64,000 nucleotides of DNA from Fructilactobacillus myrtifloralis (lineage in GTDB: Bacteria; Bacillota; Bacilli; Lactobacillales; Lactobacillaceae), in contig NZ_CP097116.1 of assembly GCF_024029335.1 (NCBI RefSeq), positions 558,001 to 622,000 on the forward strand, written 5' to 3'. Position numbers and translations under genes: made by a program. The notes beneath the pieces were generated by a model, which worked only from the letters and a program-made list of their open reading frames with translations, was not told the origin of the DNA and did no database searches. Of the stretch, positions 8,181 through 17,077 are shown piece by piece (within the stretch, counting starts at the first letter, position 1; each line of letters opens with the position of its first letter).

Positions 8181-9182
8181 TTAATAAATTTTTGACATAG
8201 TAGAAGCAGTTCTAATAGCATATCTATTATTTTTAGATTCAATCTGACCTTTTGAAACAATGTTATCTATTGTCTTACTACTTAATTTGTAAGTATCATC
8301 TATGTTAACTTTTAATAATAGTGTAGTTCCAAAGCTTATATTTTTTGATGTACTTAAATTATCATTTTCCTTTTCTAATTTTGCATTACTACTAATTATG
8401 TTAAAAATCCCAATTTTACTAATCATTTCTGAAACAACGTATAATCCATATCCACTATTTTTCCATTCATTACCAATTCTATTGGAAACTCTGCCTGCAT
8501 TACCTGAAATACCAGGTTTTATACACCATTTTAAAGCATCTTCACCATCATATATATTTAAATTTTTATTTACAGATAACACATTTAATATTCCTTCGCC
8601 ACTATCAGAAATAGCTATTTCAATTGTTCCTTCAGATGGATGTCTTTGAGCTGAAATAAATAAGTGATTTGAAGTAGTATGTTCAAAAGTATTTCTGAAT
8701 ATCTCTCTCAATGCATATGCAATATTTGTTTCTAATACATTATTACCATTCGAAATAATTTTTGCTAATTTTTTTGATTTAATTATTAAACCCTTTTTCC
8801 AATCTGTTCCACTTGTAGATAAATCATATAGTTCCTTAACATCAATCTTCTCTAATGGATAGAAATTATCTGTTGGTACACTATTCTTAGTTATATTTGA
8901 CGGTAGATTTTTAACTTTAAGTGTGTTAAAAAAGCATGCATGGTCAGCATAACTATATCCCCTATCATTTACTTTTGTGCTACCAGAATAATAATATATT
9001 TTATGATTTTTATTTACTGAATATTCAATATATGTGGTAAATAAAATCATACCAATTGATCTAACTTTAGTCATTTTTGAAAAATCTAAATTTATTATTT
9101 TATCTTTTATAGTACTTAATTCTTCTATTTGTCTTAATGTTCCATCTAAAGTTAAATTTCTTACCATAAAATTAGTTGGCAT
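8181..9182 (-). CDS. STAS-like / GHKL (HATPase_c) ATP-binding protein
   Basis: 333 residues, AT-rich. The N-terminal part (about 1-90) has the beta-strand/Ser-Ile-Gly pattern of STAS domains (IINLDFSKMTKVRSIGMILF). The C-terminal part is a GHKL ATPase: N box REIFRNTFEH (159-168), G1 box DSGEGI (193-198), G2 box NSGYGLYV (242-249) and G3 FGTTLLL (284-290). No histidine phosphoacceptor, receiver or membrane segment is present, so it is not a classic sensor kinase; it is closer to SpoIIAB/anti-sigma kinases or stand-alone GHKL proteins seen in defence islands. A poorly conserved 40-residue tail follows. It is separated from hamA by the decayed region. A defence role is only an inference from location. 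Confidence 0.65.
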   Translation of the reverse strand: MPTNFMVRNLTLDGTLRQIEELSTIKDKIINLDFSKMTKVRSIGMILFTTYIEYSVNKNHKIYYYSGSTKVNDRGYSYADHACFFNTLKVKNLPSNITKNSVPTDNFYPLEKIDVKELYDLSTSGTDWKKGLIIKSKKLAKIISNGNNVLETNIAYALREIFRNTFEHTTSNHLFISAQRHPSEGTIEIAISDSGEGILNVLSVNKNLNIYDGEDALKWCIKPGISGNAGRVSNRIGNEWKNSGYGLYVVSEMISKIGIFNIISSNAKLEKENDNLSTSKNISFGTTLLLKVNIDDTYKLSSKTIDNIVSKGQIESKNNRYAIRTASTMSKIY

Positions 9183-9264
9183 TGAATAATCCTCATATAT
9201 AAAATATCATAATTTAATTATGTGCGTTTTGTTTAATTTATATCATTTTATCATATGTAAAACA

Positions 9265-9300
9265 ATAAAAAAAACACCCACACCGAAGTGTGAGTGCCAA
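9265..9300 (-). terminator. Intrinsic terminator of the rplM-rpsI unit
   Basis: Read on the minus strand: stem CACTCACAC / GTGTGGGTG with a TTCG loop followed by T8, directly after rpsI. It marks the end of the ribosomal superoperon and the right border of the AT-rich island. Confidence 0.92.
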
Positions 9301-9319
9301 AATAAGATTCGTATAAATC

Positions 9320-9712
9320 TTAACGTTTTGAGAATTGACCAGCCTTACGAGCTTTCTTAAGCCCTGGCTTCTTCCGTTCTTTCATCCGTGGGTCCCGAGT
9401 TAACAGACCAGCAGTCTTCAAAGCTTCCCGGAAGTCCGGATCAACTTCGAGCAATGCCCGGGCAATTCCAAGCCGGATTGCTCCAGCTTGACCTGAGAAT
9501 CCACCACCATTTACGTTTACTAACGTATCGTAGTTACCGAGCGTTTCCGTAACGTTGTATGGTTGTAAGATAACTTCCCGCAAGTTTGGGAATGGGATGT
9601 AATCTTCAACATCGCGTTTGTTGACAATCACTTTCCCAGTACCAGGTACTAAGCGTACACGAGCAACTGAATCTTTACGGCGACCTGTGCCAGTATATTG
9701 TACTTTAGCCAA
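9320..9712 (-). CDS. rpsI: 30S ribosomal protein S9
   Basis: 130 residues, normal length. S9 contacts the P-site tRNA through its C-terminal tail. Clear family blocks: [19 protein letters not shown] at the start, [20 protein letters not shown] in the middle and the basic end [13 protein letters not shown] with the terminal SKR that reaches the decoding centre. It follows rplM by 13 bases and is the last gene before a strong terminator. Confidence 0.97.
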   Translation of the reverse strand: MAKVQYTGTGRRKDSVARVRLVPGTGKVIVNKRDVEDYIPFPNLREVILQPYNVTETLGNYDTLVNVNGGGFSGQAGAIRLGIARALLEVDPDFREALKTAGLLTRDPRMKERKKPGLKKARKAGQFSKR

Positions 9713-9725
9713 TTGTGTTTCCTCC

Positions 9726-10169
9726 TTAAATTAGGTTGTTAATATCTAAAACTTCTGGTTTTTGCGCATCATTTTTGTGTTCTTCACCTGCATAAACGTG
9801 AAGTTTCTTAGCAATCTTACGTCCTAATGTACCATGAGGAAGCATTCCTTTTACGGATTGCTCAATTAACTTAGCTGGCTTCTTTTCGCGTAACATGCCA
9901 AATGATTCTTGCTTAATCCCACCAATGTATTGAGTGTGGTGGTAGTGCATCTTATCCTTTGCCTTGTGACCAGTTAAAGCCACTTTAGCAGCGTTGATAA
10001 TAATGACGTGATCACCAGAGTCAACGTGTGGTGTGTATGTGGGTTTGTTTTTACCGCGTAAAACTGAAGCAGTAACGCTGGCAAGACGACCTAAAGGAAC
10101 GCCTGCTGCGTCAATGATGTACCATTTGTGTTCAATTTCACCGGGCTTAGCCATGTATGTTGTACGCAC
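9726..10169 (-). CDS. rplM: 50S ribosomal protein L13
   Basis: 147 residues, the usual length. Early assembly protein of the large subunit. Family blocks: [46 protein letters not shown] and [23 protein letters not shown]. The GTG at 10169 (MRTTYMAK...) is chosen because GGAGG lies about seven bases upstream; the ATG at 10181 lies in that ribosome binding site and a longer frame from 10205 runs into the leader. First gene of the rplM-rpsI transcript. Confidence 0.96.
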   Translation of the reverse strand: MRTTYMAKPGEIEHKWYIIDAAGVPLGRLASVTASVLRGKNKPTYTPHVDSGDHVIIINAAKVALTGHKAKDKMHYHHTQYIGGIKQESFGMLREKKPAKLIEQSVKGMLPHGTLGRKIAKKLHVYAGEEHKNDAQKPEVLDINNLI

Positions 10170-10184
10170 TTTTTCTTCCTCCAT

Positions 10185-10250
10185 GTTTCTGTGTTTGTTC
10201 GACACCTTATAAGTTTCCGGGGCTTATGTGGGGCAAACAATACCAACTAC
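10185..10250 (-). ncRNA. L13-type ribosomal protein leader (5'-UTR regulatory RNA)
   Basis: The rplM leader contains a stem CACATAAG / CTTATAAGGTG with a CCCCGGAAA loop, resembling the short L13 leader known from Firmicutes, which is thought to bind L13 for autoregulation. Position between promoter and SD fits. Called from pattern memory, not from a covariance search. Confidence 0.5.
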
Positions 10251-10251
10251 C

Positions 10252-10280
10252 ATAATACAAAGAATCCCCTAGAATGTCAA
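10252..10280 (-). promoter_or_regulatory. Promoter of rplM-rpsI
   Basis: TTGACA (10280-10275) and TATTAT (10257-10252) with a 17-base spacer, about 85 bases upstream of the rplM start. Confidence 0.85.
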
Positions 10281-10293
10281 TCACTTCGCGGAA

Positions 10294-11094
10294 TTAATCG
10301 CGGTCGTGACGCTTTTTTTCACTGTGTTCGGGGTCGTCTCCCGGGTAATAAACCCGTTTTAAAAAGAGCCCATGCGCGGGCATCGTGAGCCGGGCCTGCT
10401 GGCGATCTTGTACCGCTAACAGGCGCTGAATGTCATCGACCGGCCGTTTTTTCATCCCGATTTCAACCAGAACCGCGGTCATGATTCGGACCTGATTGTA
10501 CATAAAGCCGTCCCCATAAAATTCCAACTGAATTTCCTGCACCGCTTCATCATAAGTGGCCTGGGTGCTAAAGATGGTGCGAATCCGACTTCCCGGTTTA
10601 GCCCCCGATGCCACAAATGAGGCAAAGTTGTGCGTTCCCACCAGGTCCTGAATCGCCGTTTCCATCCGGTTAAAATCGAGCGGAAAGCGCCAGTGCGCCG
10701 TATAAAACCGCTTAAACGGATCGGTAAACGGTCCGAGTGATAACCGGTACAGATACTTTTTCCCCGTCACGTCGTACCGCGCGTGAAATGTGTCCGGCAC
10801 AATCTCGACGTCCTTAATCTGGATGTCTAAGGGACACATACTGTTGAGTCCCTTTAGCATTTTGTCCGCCGGAATCGGAAACGGAAAGTCGAAGTGAGCA
10901 ACCTGCGCGAGGGCATGGACGCCCGCATCGGTTCGACCCGACCCGTACACCCCGAAGGTGCCGTCCGGTTGCTTCGCCATCCGATTCACAATCTTGGTAA
11001 GCACCCCTTCCACCGTTCGCTGGTGGGGTTGGCGTTGAAAGCCTGCAAACTGAGTTCCGTCATAGGCAAACGTGATTTTATAGCGTTGTGTCAT
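10294..11094 (-). CDS. truA: tRNA pseudouridine(38-40) synthase TruA
   Basis: 266 residues. Makes pseudouridine at positions 38-40 of the tRNA anticodon arm. The catalytic aspartate is D56 in GSGRTDAGVHA; other family blocks are YDGTQFAGFQRQ (11-22), FHARYDVTGKKYLYRL and GDGFMYNQVRIM. It begins one base after the ecfT stop, the usual last gene of the ECF module unit in lactobacilli. The rplM promoter lies just behind its stop. Confidence 0.96.
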   Translation of the reverse strand: MTQRYKITFAYDGTQFAGFQRQPHQRTVEGVLTKIVNRMAKQPDGTFGVYGSGRTDAGVHALAQVAHFDFPFPIPADKMLKGLNSMCPLDIQIKDVEIVPDTFHARYDVTGKKYLYRLSLGPFTDPFKRFYTAHWRFPLDFNRMETAIQDLVGTHNFASFVASGAKPGSRIRTIFSTQATYDEAVQEIQLEFYGDGFMYNQVRIMTAVLVEIGMKKRPVDDIQRLLAVQDRQQARLTMPAHGLFLKRVYYPGDDPEHSEKKRHDRD

Positions 11095-11892
11095 TTACAC
11101 CCCTCGCAATCCAATTACAATCAGGCCCACGAGCAGGATCAGCCCTAGGGCCGCGGTGTCTAAGCGGTGCCAGTGATACTGGTAGTAACTACTGCGGGGC
11201 TGACTCGCATCATACCCGCTCGCACCTAGGGCATCCGCCAGGTTATCCGCGTGCCTAAAGGCCGAGACTAGTAAGGGGATGATCAACGCCAGGAAGTTCT
11301 TGACCCGGTGCCAGAGCTTTCCGCTGTTAAAGACCACGCCACGGGACCGCTGAGCGTTCATAATCGTCTGCATCTCGTTCAACAGGGTCGGAATAAACCG
11401 GAGCGCAATTGAGATCATGATCCCAATCATGGCGACCGGTACCCCGATTCGTTTCAAGGGTGTCAGCAACGTCTCCACCCCTTTCGCAATCGAGTTTGGA
11501 GACGTGGTCACCGTCAAAAGCATCGCAACGATGATGATCAGTAAGAACCGGACAAAGATTAAGCCAGCCGTCGTCACCCCAACACTGGTGACGTTGATTG
11601 GTCCCCAGTGCCAGTAGGTCGTCCCGCCGTGCCCAAAGGCCAGCTGAATCACGACCGTAAACGCGATTAACCACACAAACGGCCGTAACGAGGTCACCAG
11701 CATGTGTAACGGCACCTGGGCTAGGCGGACCAGCATCAGGATGACGGCGGTCAACCAGGCGTAGTTCAGCCAGTTGTTCGCCAGTAAAATCCAGGTAATT
11801 AACAGAATCAGACCGACAATCTTCCCAGTTGGATGAAGCCGATGCAGAATCGAGTGGCCCGGCAGGTAGTTTCCAAAGACCAGTTGATTCAT
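11095..11892 (-). CDS. ecfT: ECF transporter transmembrane component EcfT
   Basis: 265 residues, mostly hydrophobic with about six membrane segments. EcfT couples the two ATPases to interchangeable substrate-binding (S) proteins for vitamins and similar micronutrients. The family signatures are the cytoplasmic coupling motifs with Ala-Arg-Gly type sequence, here AQRSRGVVF (about 182) and the later DALGASGYD. The start overlaps the ecfA2 stop (ATGA). No S component gene is adjacent, so this is a group II shared module. Confidence 0.93.
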   Translation of the reverse strand: MNQLVFGNYLPGHSILHRLHPTGKIVGLILLITWILLANNWLNYAWLTAVILMLVRLAQVPLHMLVTSLRPFVWLIAFTVVIQLAFGHGGTTYWHWGPINVTSVGVTTAGLIFVRFLLIIIVAMLLTVTTSPNSIAKGVETLLTPLKRIGVPVAMIGIMISIALRFIPTLLNEMQTIMNAQRSRGVVFNSGKLWHRVKNFLALIIPLLVSAFRHADNLADALGASGYDASQPRSSYYQYHWHRLDTAALGLILLVGLIVIGLRGV

Positions 11893-12749
11893 TTAGCCCC
11901 CTCCTTTCGCAGGTGCGCGAGAACCTGGGCTACCAGTTCCCGGCGGGTCAGAGGGAGCTGGTCGAATGAGATCCCCTGGGCTTGGAGCGCGCGCCCCACC
12001 CGCACCGCTCCGGGCAGTACGAACTGGTTCTGCGTGGTTTGAAAGAAGGCCCGGGGCGTCGTGTCCTGGGTAATGCGGCCGTGTTGCATCACTACCACCC
12101 GCTGCGCGTACCGGGCCACGATGTCCATTTCGTGGGTAATCATGATGATGGTAACGTGCTGCTCCCGATTTAGGCTTTGGAGTAATTCCAAAATCGCCCG
12201 TCGGCCGTGGCCATCGAGACCGACCGTCGGTTCATCAAGGATCAGGAGCTTCGGTTGGCTCGCCAGCACGCCGGCAATGGCCACCCGCCGCATCTGGCCC
12301 CCGGATAGTTCAAACGGGGAGCGGGTCAGTAATTCCGGAGCAATTCCCACCTGCGCTAAACTCGTCCGGGCTTGCCGTTCGGCCACCTCTGCGGTCGCCC
12401 CAAAGTTCCGCGGTCCAAAGGCGACGTCCTGCAGCACGGTTTCTGCAAACAACTGCTGTTCGGGGGATTGAAAGACCATTCCCACCTGGGAACGAAGCTG
12501 TTGCAACTGACTGGCCTTAAGCCGGGGCTGGAGCGAAGCGCCTAAAACCTCGACCGTTCCCGTCTGAGCGAACTGGAGTCCATTCAGGAGCTTCACCAAC
12601 GTTGATTTCCCACTCCCGGTCGTCCCGACGATCGTCACAAACTCACCTGCAGCCACGCTTAAACTCACGTCATGCAGTGCAGTGTGCGCCACCGGCGTGT
12701 TAACCCCATAGGTATAGTGAACGTGGTTTAAAGTAACTTGGTGAGCCAT
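11889..12749 (-). CDS. ecfA2: ECF transporter ATPase EcfA2
   Basis: 286 residues. Second ATPase of the energizing module. Walker A GTTGSGKST (about 42-50), Q-loop VFQSPEQQLF, ABC signature LSGGQMRRVAIAG, Walker B LLILDEPTVGLD and the H-loop ITHEMD are all intact. The start lies 22 bases inside the end of ecfA1, implying coupled translation, and the stop overlaps ecfT. The C-terminal extension (about 230-286) is the usual EcfA dimerisation region. Confidence 0.95.
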   Translation of the reverse strand: MAHQVTLNHVHYTYGVNTPVAHTALHDVSLSVAAGEFVTIVGTTGSGKSTLVKLLNGLQFAQTGTVEVLGASLQPRLKASQLQQLRSQVGMVFQSPEQQLFAETVLQDVAFGPRNFGATAEVAERQARTSLAQVGIAPELLTRSPFELSGGQMRRVAIAGVLASQPKLLILDEPTVGLDGHGRRAILELLQSLNREQHVTIIMITHEMDIVARYAQRVVVMQHGRITQDTTPRAFFQTTQNQFVLPGAVRVGRALQAQGISFDQLPLTRRELVAQVLAHLRKEGAK

Positions 12750-13552
12750 TGAATCAATTCCTTTTCGTTTAAATCGTGGTCTGGGACGGGAACGCCAGCC
12801 GCCGCAAAATCGCGTTGAACCTGTAAGCTAAACGGCAGTTCCAGCTGTAGTTGCGTCAGGAGCTGGTCCTGTTGAAATAACACCGCTGGGGTACCCGTAA
12901 AAGCCACCTGGTGGTTGTCTAACGCCACCACCTGCTCGGCGATCCCTAACATTTCTAAGTCATGGGTGATGAGCACAATCGTTAGTCCGGTTTGTTGTTG
13001 CAGGCGTTTCACAATCTGGTTAAGTTCGGACTTGGCCTGGGGATCCAGCATGCTCGTCGCTTCGTCGAGGATTAAAACTTCGGGCGTCACTGCTAACGCA
13101 CTTGCGAGAGCGACCCGTTGCTTTTGCCCACCTGAGAGCAAGCCGGGTTCGCGATCCCGGTACTCCCACATTCCCACTTGATCTAAGGCCGTGCGGACAC
13201 GTTGCTGCATCACGGACCGGGGTACGTTCCGATTTTCCAACCCAAAGGCGGTGTTTTCGGCGACCGTGGCGCCGACAATTTGATCATCGGGATTTTGAAA
13301 GACGAGCCCAATGCGCTGCCGGAGCTTGCTACTGGTGGTGGCTGTGACCTCCTCCTGATCAAGGAAAATGTGCCCCTGATCGGCAGTCAACAAGCCGGTC
13401 ATCAGCTTGGCAATCGTACTCTTCCCACTTCCATTCGCCCCGACGAGGGCAACCGTTTGCCCGGCCGGAATTTGGAAGGAAACCTGCTGGAGCACCGGCG
13501 TTTCTGGTTGGTACGCAAAGTCAACACCCTGAAATTCAATTGTCGCGGTCAC
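12728..13552 (-). CDS. ecfA1: ECF transporter ATPase EcfA1
   Basis: 274 residues from the GTG at 13552, which follows AAGGAGG at about nine bases; the longer frame from 13621 would start inside the upstream hairpin. Walker A GANGSGKST, Q-loop VFQNPDDQIVG, signature LSGGQKQRVALAS, Walker B VLILDEATSMLD and H-loop ITHDLE are present. First gene of ecfA1-ecfA2-ecfT-truA. The mRNA leader contains a large hairpin with a T run only some 25 bases before the ribosome binding site, so expression may depend on read-through from rplQ. Confidence 0.94.
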   Translation of the reverse strand: MTATIEFQGVDFAYQPETPVLQQVSFQIPAGQTVALVGANGSGKSTIAKLMTGLLTADQGHIFLDQEEVTATTSSKLRQRIGLVFQNPDDQIVGATVAENTAFGLENRNVPRSVMQQRVRTALDQVGMWEYRDREPGLLSGGQKQRVALASALAVTPEVLILDEATSMLDPQAKSELNQIVKRLQQQTGLTIVLITHDLEMLGIAEQVVALDNHQVAFTGTPAVLFQQDQLLTQLQLELPFSLQVQRDFAAAGVPVPDHDLNEKELIQWLTKLL

Positions 13553-13589
13553 AATCACCACCTCCTTGGGATTGGAATTTAATTTTATG

Positions 13590-13692
13590 TATAAAAAAAT
13601 CACTAAAAGATTGAGGCGCATGGTCAGACCACATTCAAGCTAGACTTGGACCTTCCATCATCATAACGCTTTATACCTCAACCTTAGTGATT
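13590..13692 (-). terminator. Large nested hairpin with T run between rplQ and ecfA1
   Basis: Outer arms AATCACTA / TAGTGATT (13692-13685 with 13605-13598), then TTGAGG / CCTCAA (13681-13676 with 13616-13611), enclose about 59 bases that themselves can fold (GGTC/GACC and CAAG/CTTG). A T7 run follows on the minus strand. It can terminate the ribosomal operon, but its size and place directly in front of ecfA1 also suggest an attenuator. A smaller perfect hairpin, ATTAGG-TTGC-CCTAAT, lies just after the rplQ stop at 13723-13708. Confidence 0.6.
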
Positions 13693-13725
13693 CAGTGAAA
13701 ATATGAAATTAGGGCAACCTAATCA

Positions 13726-14106
13726 TTAAACAAATTCTAAGATAACCATTTGTGCACCATCACCACGACGTGGCATCGTCTTCAAAATCCGGGTGTAACC
13801 ACCTTGACGATCTTGATACTTAGGTGCGAGTTCATCAAACAATTTTTGTAATGCCGTAGTAACTTTGATGTCATCGCCGTCTTCTTTTACATCGGCAATC
13901 GTGTTTTGTAAGTAAGCAGCAGCCCGCCGACGTGCAGCTAAGTCACCCTTCTTACCTAACGTCACCATTTGTTCGGCTAATGATCTAACCGTCTTTGCTT
14001 TAGCTTCGGTCGTTTCGATCCGATCGTTGACGATTAATTCAGTAGTCAAGTTACGAAGCATAGCACGACGAGGGCCTTTTTCGCGACCAAATTTACGATA
14101 ACTCAT
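13726..14106 (-). CDS. rplQ: 50S ribosomal protein L17
   Basis: 126 residues, normal for Firmicutes. Blocks [46 protein letters not shown] and [25 protein letters not shown] identify it. It lines the polypeptide exit tunnel. Follows rpoA by 21 bases and is the last ribosomal gene of this long transcript before the ECF genes. Confidence 0.97.
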   Translation of the reverse strand: MSYRKFGREKGPRRAMLRNLTTELIVNDRIETTEAKAKTVRSLAEQMVTLGKKGDLAARRRAAAYLQNTIADVKEDGDDIKVTTALQKLFDELAPKYQDRQGGYTRILKTMPRRGDGAQMVILEFV

Positions 14107-14127
14107 AAGTGGGAGCCTCCTTTTTAA

Positions 14128-15084
14128 TTAGTCTTCTTTACGAAATGATAATCCAAGCCCTTCCAGCTTCTGTTCGATTTCTTCCAGGGACTTGCGTCCG
14201 AGGTTGCGAACTTTCATCATGTCAGCCATGGATTTATCGGTTAATTCTTGCACGGTATTAATTCCAGCTCGTTTTAAACAATTGTAAGAACGAACGGAAA
14301 GATCCAATTCTTCAATTGACATTTCGAGCATTTTTTCTTTATGGCTTTCTTCTTTTTCCACCATGACGTTAGCTTGTTGGGCCTTGTCCGTGAGGTCCAC
14401 GAACATTTCTAAGTGTTGTGATAACACTTTAGCTGCCAAGCTAATCGCTTCGGAAGGAGTAATTGAACCATTAGTCCAAACATCGAGAGTCAATTTATCA
14501 AAGTCATCACGCTGTCCAACACGCGTATCTTCAACCTGATAGTTAACACGTTCGATTGGGGTATAGATAGAATCGACTGGTAACACGCCAATTGGCATTT
14601 CGTCATTTCTAGCTTTGTTTTCTTCAGCTGATACATAACCACGGCCCTTGTTAGCCGTTACCGTCATGTGTAAAGTAGCACCCTCAGCAACCGTTGCAAT
14701 GTGCAAATCGGGATTCAAAATCGTGGTATCACTGTCAGTGACGAGGTCAGCCCCAGTTACATCGGCCGGACCAGTAACGTTCACACTCATCGTGTGGGTT
14801 TCGTTTTGATCGTCTTCACTGTCAATTTTCAATTTCAACTTTTTCAAGTTCAAAATGATCTTTGTGACATCCTCAGTAACCCCTTTAACGGTTGAGAATT
14901 CGTGTAAAACACCATCAATTTGAACACTAGTAACTGCAGCGCCTGGTAAAGAAGCTAGTAAAACTCGTCGCAAAGAGTTCCCTAAGGTTGTCCCGTAGCC
15001 ACGTTCTAATGGTTCGACAACTACTTCACCATAGTTATTTGTTTCTTCAATTTTGTGAATGTTTGGCTTTTCAAATTCAATCAT
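14128..15084 (-). CDS. rpoA: DNA-directed RNA polymerase subunit alpha
   Basis: 318 residues from the ATG at 15084 ([14 protein letters not shown]), the conserved start of Gram-positive alpha; an upstream in-frame start at 15105 would add seven residues. The N-terminal domain (about 1-230) with [21 protein letters not shown] dimerises and nucleates core assembly. The C-terminal domain with [17 protein letters not shown] and [16 protein letters not shown] binds UP elements and activators. Placed between rpsK and rplQ as usual. Confidence 0.97.
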   Translation of the reverse strand: MIEFEKPNIHKIEETNNYGEVVVEPLERGYGTTLGNSLRRVLLASLPGAAVTSVQIDGVLHEFSTVKGVTEDVTKIILNLKKLKLKIDSEDDQNETHTMSVNVTGPADVTGADLVTDSDTTILNPDLHIATVAEGATLHMTVTANKGRGYVSAEENKARNDEMPIGVLPVDSIYTPIERVNYQVEDTRVGQRDDFDKLTLDVWTNGSITPSEAISLAAKVLSQHLEMFVDLTDKAQQANVMVEKEESHKEKMLEMSIEELDLSVRSYNCLKRAGINTVQELTDKSMADMMKVRNLGRKSLEEIEQKLEGLGLSFRKED

Positions 15085-15144
15085 TCTAACTTCTACCCCT
15101 TTCAAACAGCGTTGAGTCTATTACACAATGAGCTTGCATTAATA

Positions 15145-15531
15145 TTAAACTCGACGACGTTTTGGAGGACGGCAACCGTTATGAGGAACTGGAGTAACGT
15201 CACGAATTGCGGCAACTTCCAGTCCAGTTGTTTGTAAAGCCCGAATTGCAGATTCACGACCTGAACCAGGCCCCTTAACTGCAACTTCCACAGTCTTCAT
15301 ACCATGTTCCATTGCTGCTTTTGCGGCAGCTTCAGCAGCCATTTGAGCAGCAAATGGAGTTGATTTACGACTACCACGGAAACCTAATGCACCAGCAGAT
15401 GACCAAGCGATCGCGTTTCCTTGAACGTCAGTAATCATTACTAAGGTGTTGTTGAACGTTGAGTGAATGTGAGCCACACCAGCTTCAACGTGCTTTCTTG
15501 CTTTCCGTTTGCGAGTATTCTTCTTAACCAT
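15145..15531 (-). CDS. rpsK: 30S ribosomal protein S11
   Basis: 128 residues. Platform protein of the small subunit. Blocks [38 protein letters not shown] and [16 protein letters not shown], and the C-terminal [18 protein letters not shown], are typical. Preceded by GGAGG and 27 bases after rpsM. Confidence 0.97.
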   Translation of the reverse strand: MVKKNTRKRKARKHVEAGVAHIHSTFNNTLVMITDVQGNAIAWSSAGALGFRGSRKSTPFAAQMAAEAAAKAAMEHGMKTVEVAVKGPGSGRESAIRALQTTGLEVAAIRDVTPVPHNGCRPPKRRRV

Positions 15532-15558
15532 AGGGACTGATAACCTCCTTTTTAATTA

Positions 15559-15909
15559 TTATTTTTTCGTTCTCTTACCTTTTCTGGTCCGAGCGTTATT
15601 CTTCGTGTGTTGACCTCTCGAAGGCAAACCACGACGGTGACGCAAACCACGGTATGAACCGATTTCTGAGAGCCGTTTGATGTTCATGCTAACTTCACGA
15701 CGCAAGTCACCTTCGATTGTGTATTCATCGAGAGCAACCCGGATCTTATCTTCTTGTTCAGGAGTTAAGTCTTGCGTCCGAACGTCTTCTGAAACCCCAG
15801 CTTGTTGCAACACTTTTTGGGCAGTTGTGTTACCAACTCCGTAAATGTAAGTCAGGGCAATGACAACACGCTTGTTACGTGGTAAATCTACTCCGGCAAT
15901 ACGAGCCAT
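15559..15909 (-). CDS. rpsM: 30S ribosomal protein S13
   Basis: 116 residues, slightly shorter than the usual 121 because the C-terminal tail is trimmed. Head protein forming bridges to the large subunit. Blocks [52 protein letters not shown] and [11 protein letters not shown] are clear. Confidence 0.97.
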   Translation of the reverse strand: MARIAGVDLPRNKRVVIALTYIYGVGNTTAQKVLQQAGVSEDVRTQDLTPEQEDKIRVALDEYTIEGDLRREVSMNIKRLSEIGSYRGLRHRRGLPSRGQHTKNNARTRKGKRTKK

Positions 15910-15935
15910 TAATGTCCACCTCCTCTAATTTAGTC

Positions 15936-16055
15936 TTATTTTCCTTGGCGTTGTTTGTGCTTAGCGTTGGCTGAGCAAATTACCATTACTCGACCCTTGC
16001 GCTTAATAATCTTGCAGTTTTCGCACATCTTTTTTACTGATGGTCTTACTTTCAT
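15936..16055 (-). CDS. rpmJ: 50S ribosomal protein L36
   Basis: 39 codons read by hand: starts [20 protein letters not shown], ends [13 protein letters not shown], then TAA. The zinc-binding set is C11, C14, C27 and H33, so this is the zinc-containing (C+) form. GGAGG precedes the ATG at 16055. Lies between infA and rpsM, its usual place. Confidence 0.96.
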   Translation of the reverse strand: MKVRPSVKKMCENCKIIKRKGRVMVICSANAKHKQRQGK

Positions 16056-16081
16056 TTTATAACCCTCCTAGATAAAAGGTC

Positions 16082-16300
16082 TTACTTAAACCGATAAGTA
16101 ATGCGACCTTTGGTTAAATCATATGGTGACATCTCAACAGTTACCCGGTCTCCTGGAAGTATCTTAATGTAATGCATTCTAATCTTACCAGAAACATGCG
16201 CTAAGATTTCGTGGCCGTTTTCAAGTTCGACCCGAAACATGGCGTTTGGTAACGTTTCGGTAATTTTTCCTTCGATTTCAATTACGTTATCTTTCGACAC
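16082..16300 (-). CDS. infA: Translation initiation factor IF-1
   Basis: 72 residues, the standard length, a single OB-fold protein that occupies the A site during initiation. Blocks [41 protein letters not shown] and [13 protein letters not shown] are complete. Lies between adk and rpmJ. Confidence 0.97.
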   Translation of the reverse strand: MSKDNVIEIEGKITETLPNAMFRVELENGHEILAHVSGKIRMHYIKILPGDRVTVEMSPYDLTKGRITYRFK

Positions 16301-16398
16301 AACAATCCTCCAAAATTTAAATCAATCAAATCCGCTCTAAAAACCGTTCCCAATACCTACCAATATAGCATATTAGCAGGCATTCGACAACGAAGCTG

Positions 16399-17064
16399 TT
16401 ATTTGGTTTGCAATTGAGACAACACTTGATTGATTTCCTTAGTAACCTCCGCGATGGCTTGGTTCCCATCCACCGTGTGCAACAACTTGCGTTTCGAATA
16501 GAAGTCAATTAATGGGGTATTCATCTTTAAATTAACATCTAACCGATTCTTCACGGTTTCCGGCTTGTCATCGCTTCGTTGGTAAAAGACATGTCCACCA
16601 CAAACATCACACGTACCTTCAACACGAGGCTTTTTGTACAATTTATGATAAGTAGCACCACAGTTTTTACAAATGAACCGACCAGACAACCGTTCCACGA
16701 GGGTTTGCGGATCAACATCAATGTTTAACACCGCATCGAGTGGTTTGGCTAACTTGGTGGTCATCTTTTCTAGTTGTTCGGCCTGAACAATGGTCCGGGG
16801 AAATCCGTCCAACAAGTACCCAGGTTGGGTATCAGGTTGTTGTAAGCGTTCCTCAACGATCCCACAGGTCACGTCATCTGGAACTAAGTCCCCGCGATCA
16901 ATGTACGTTTGGGCTTTCACTCCCAACGGCGTTTGTTGCTTAATTGCAGCCCGGAAGATGTCTCCGGTGGAAATATGAGGAATCCCATATTGCTCTACAA
17001 TAAAATCAGCTTGCGTACCCTTCCCAGCACCGGGAAGACCCATAATCAACAAATTCATTGACAT
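16399..17064 (-). CDS. adk: Adenylate kinase
   Basis: 221 residues from the ATG at 17064, which has AGGAGG nine bases upstream; a second ATG six bases later is possible. Converts ATP and AMP to two ADP. P-loop [10 protein letters not shown] near the start, AMP-binding [11 protein letters not shown], and a LID domain carrying a Cys4 zinc site (CKNCGATY and CDVCGGHVF), as in Gram-positive long-form enzymes. Directly follows secY in the spc part of the operon. Confidence 0.96.
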   Translation of the reverse strand: MSMNLLIMGLPGAGKGTQADFIVEQYGIPHISTGDIFRAAIKQQTPLGVKAQTYIDRGDLVPDDVTCGIVEERLQQPDTQPGYLLDGFPRTIVQAEQLEKMTTKLAKPLDAVLNIDVDPQTLVERLSGRFICKNCGATYHKLYKKPRVEGTCDVCGGHVFYQRSDDKPETVKNRLDVNLKMNTPLIDFYSKRKLLHTVDGNQAIAEVTKEINQVLSQLQTK

Positions 17065-17077
17065 TCGTTTGTGCCTC

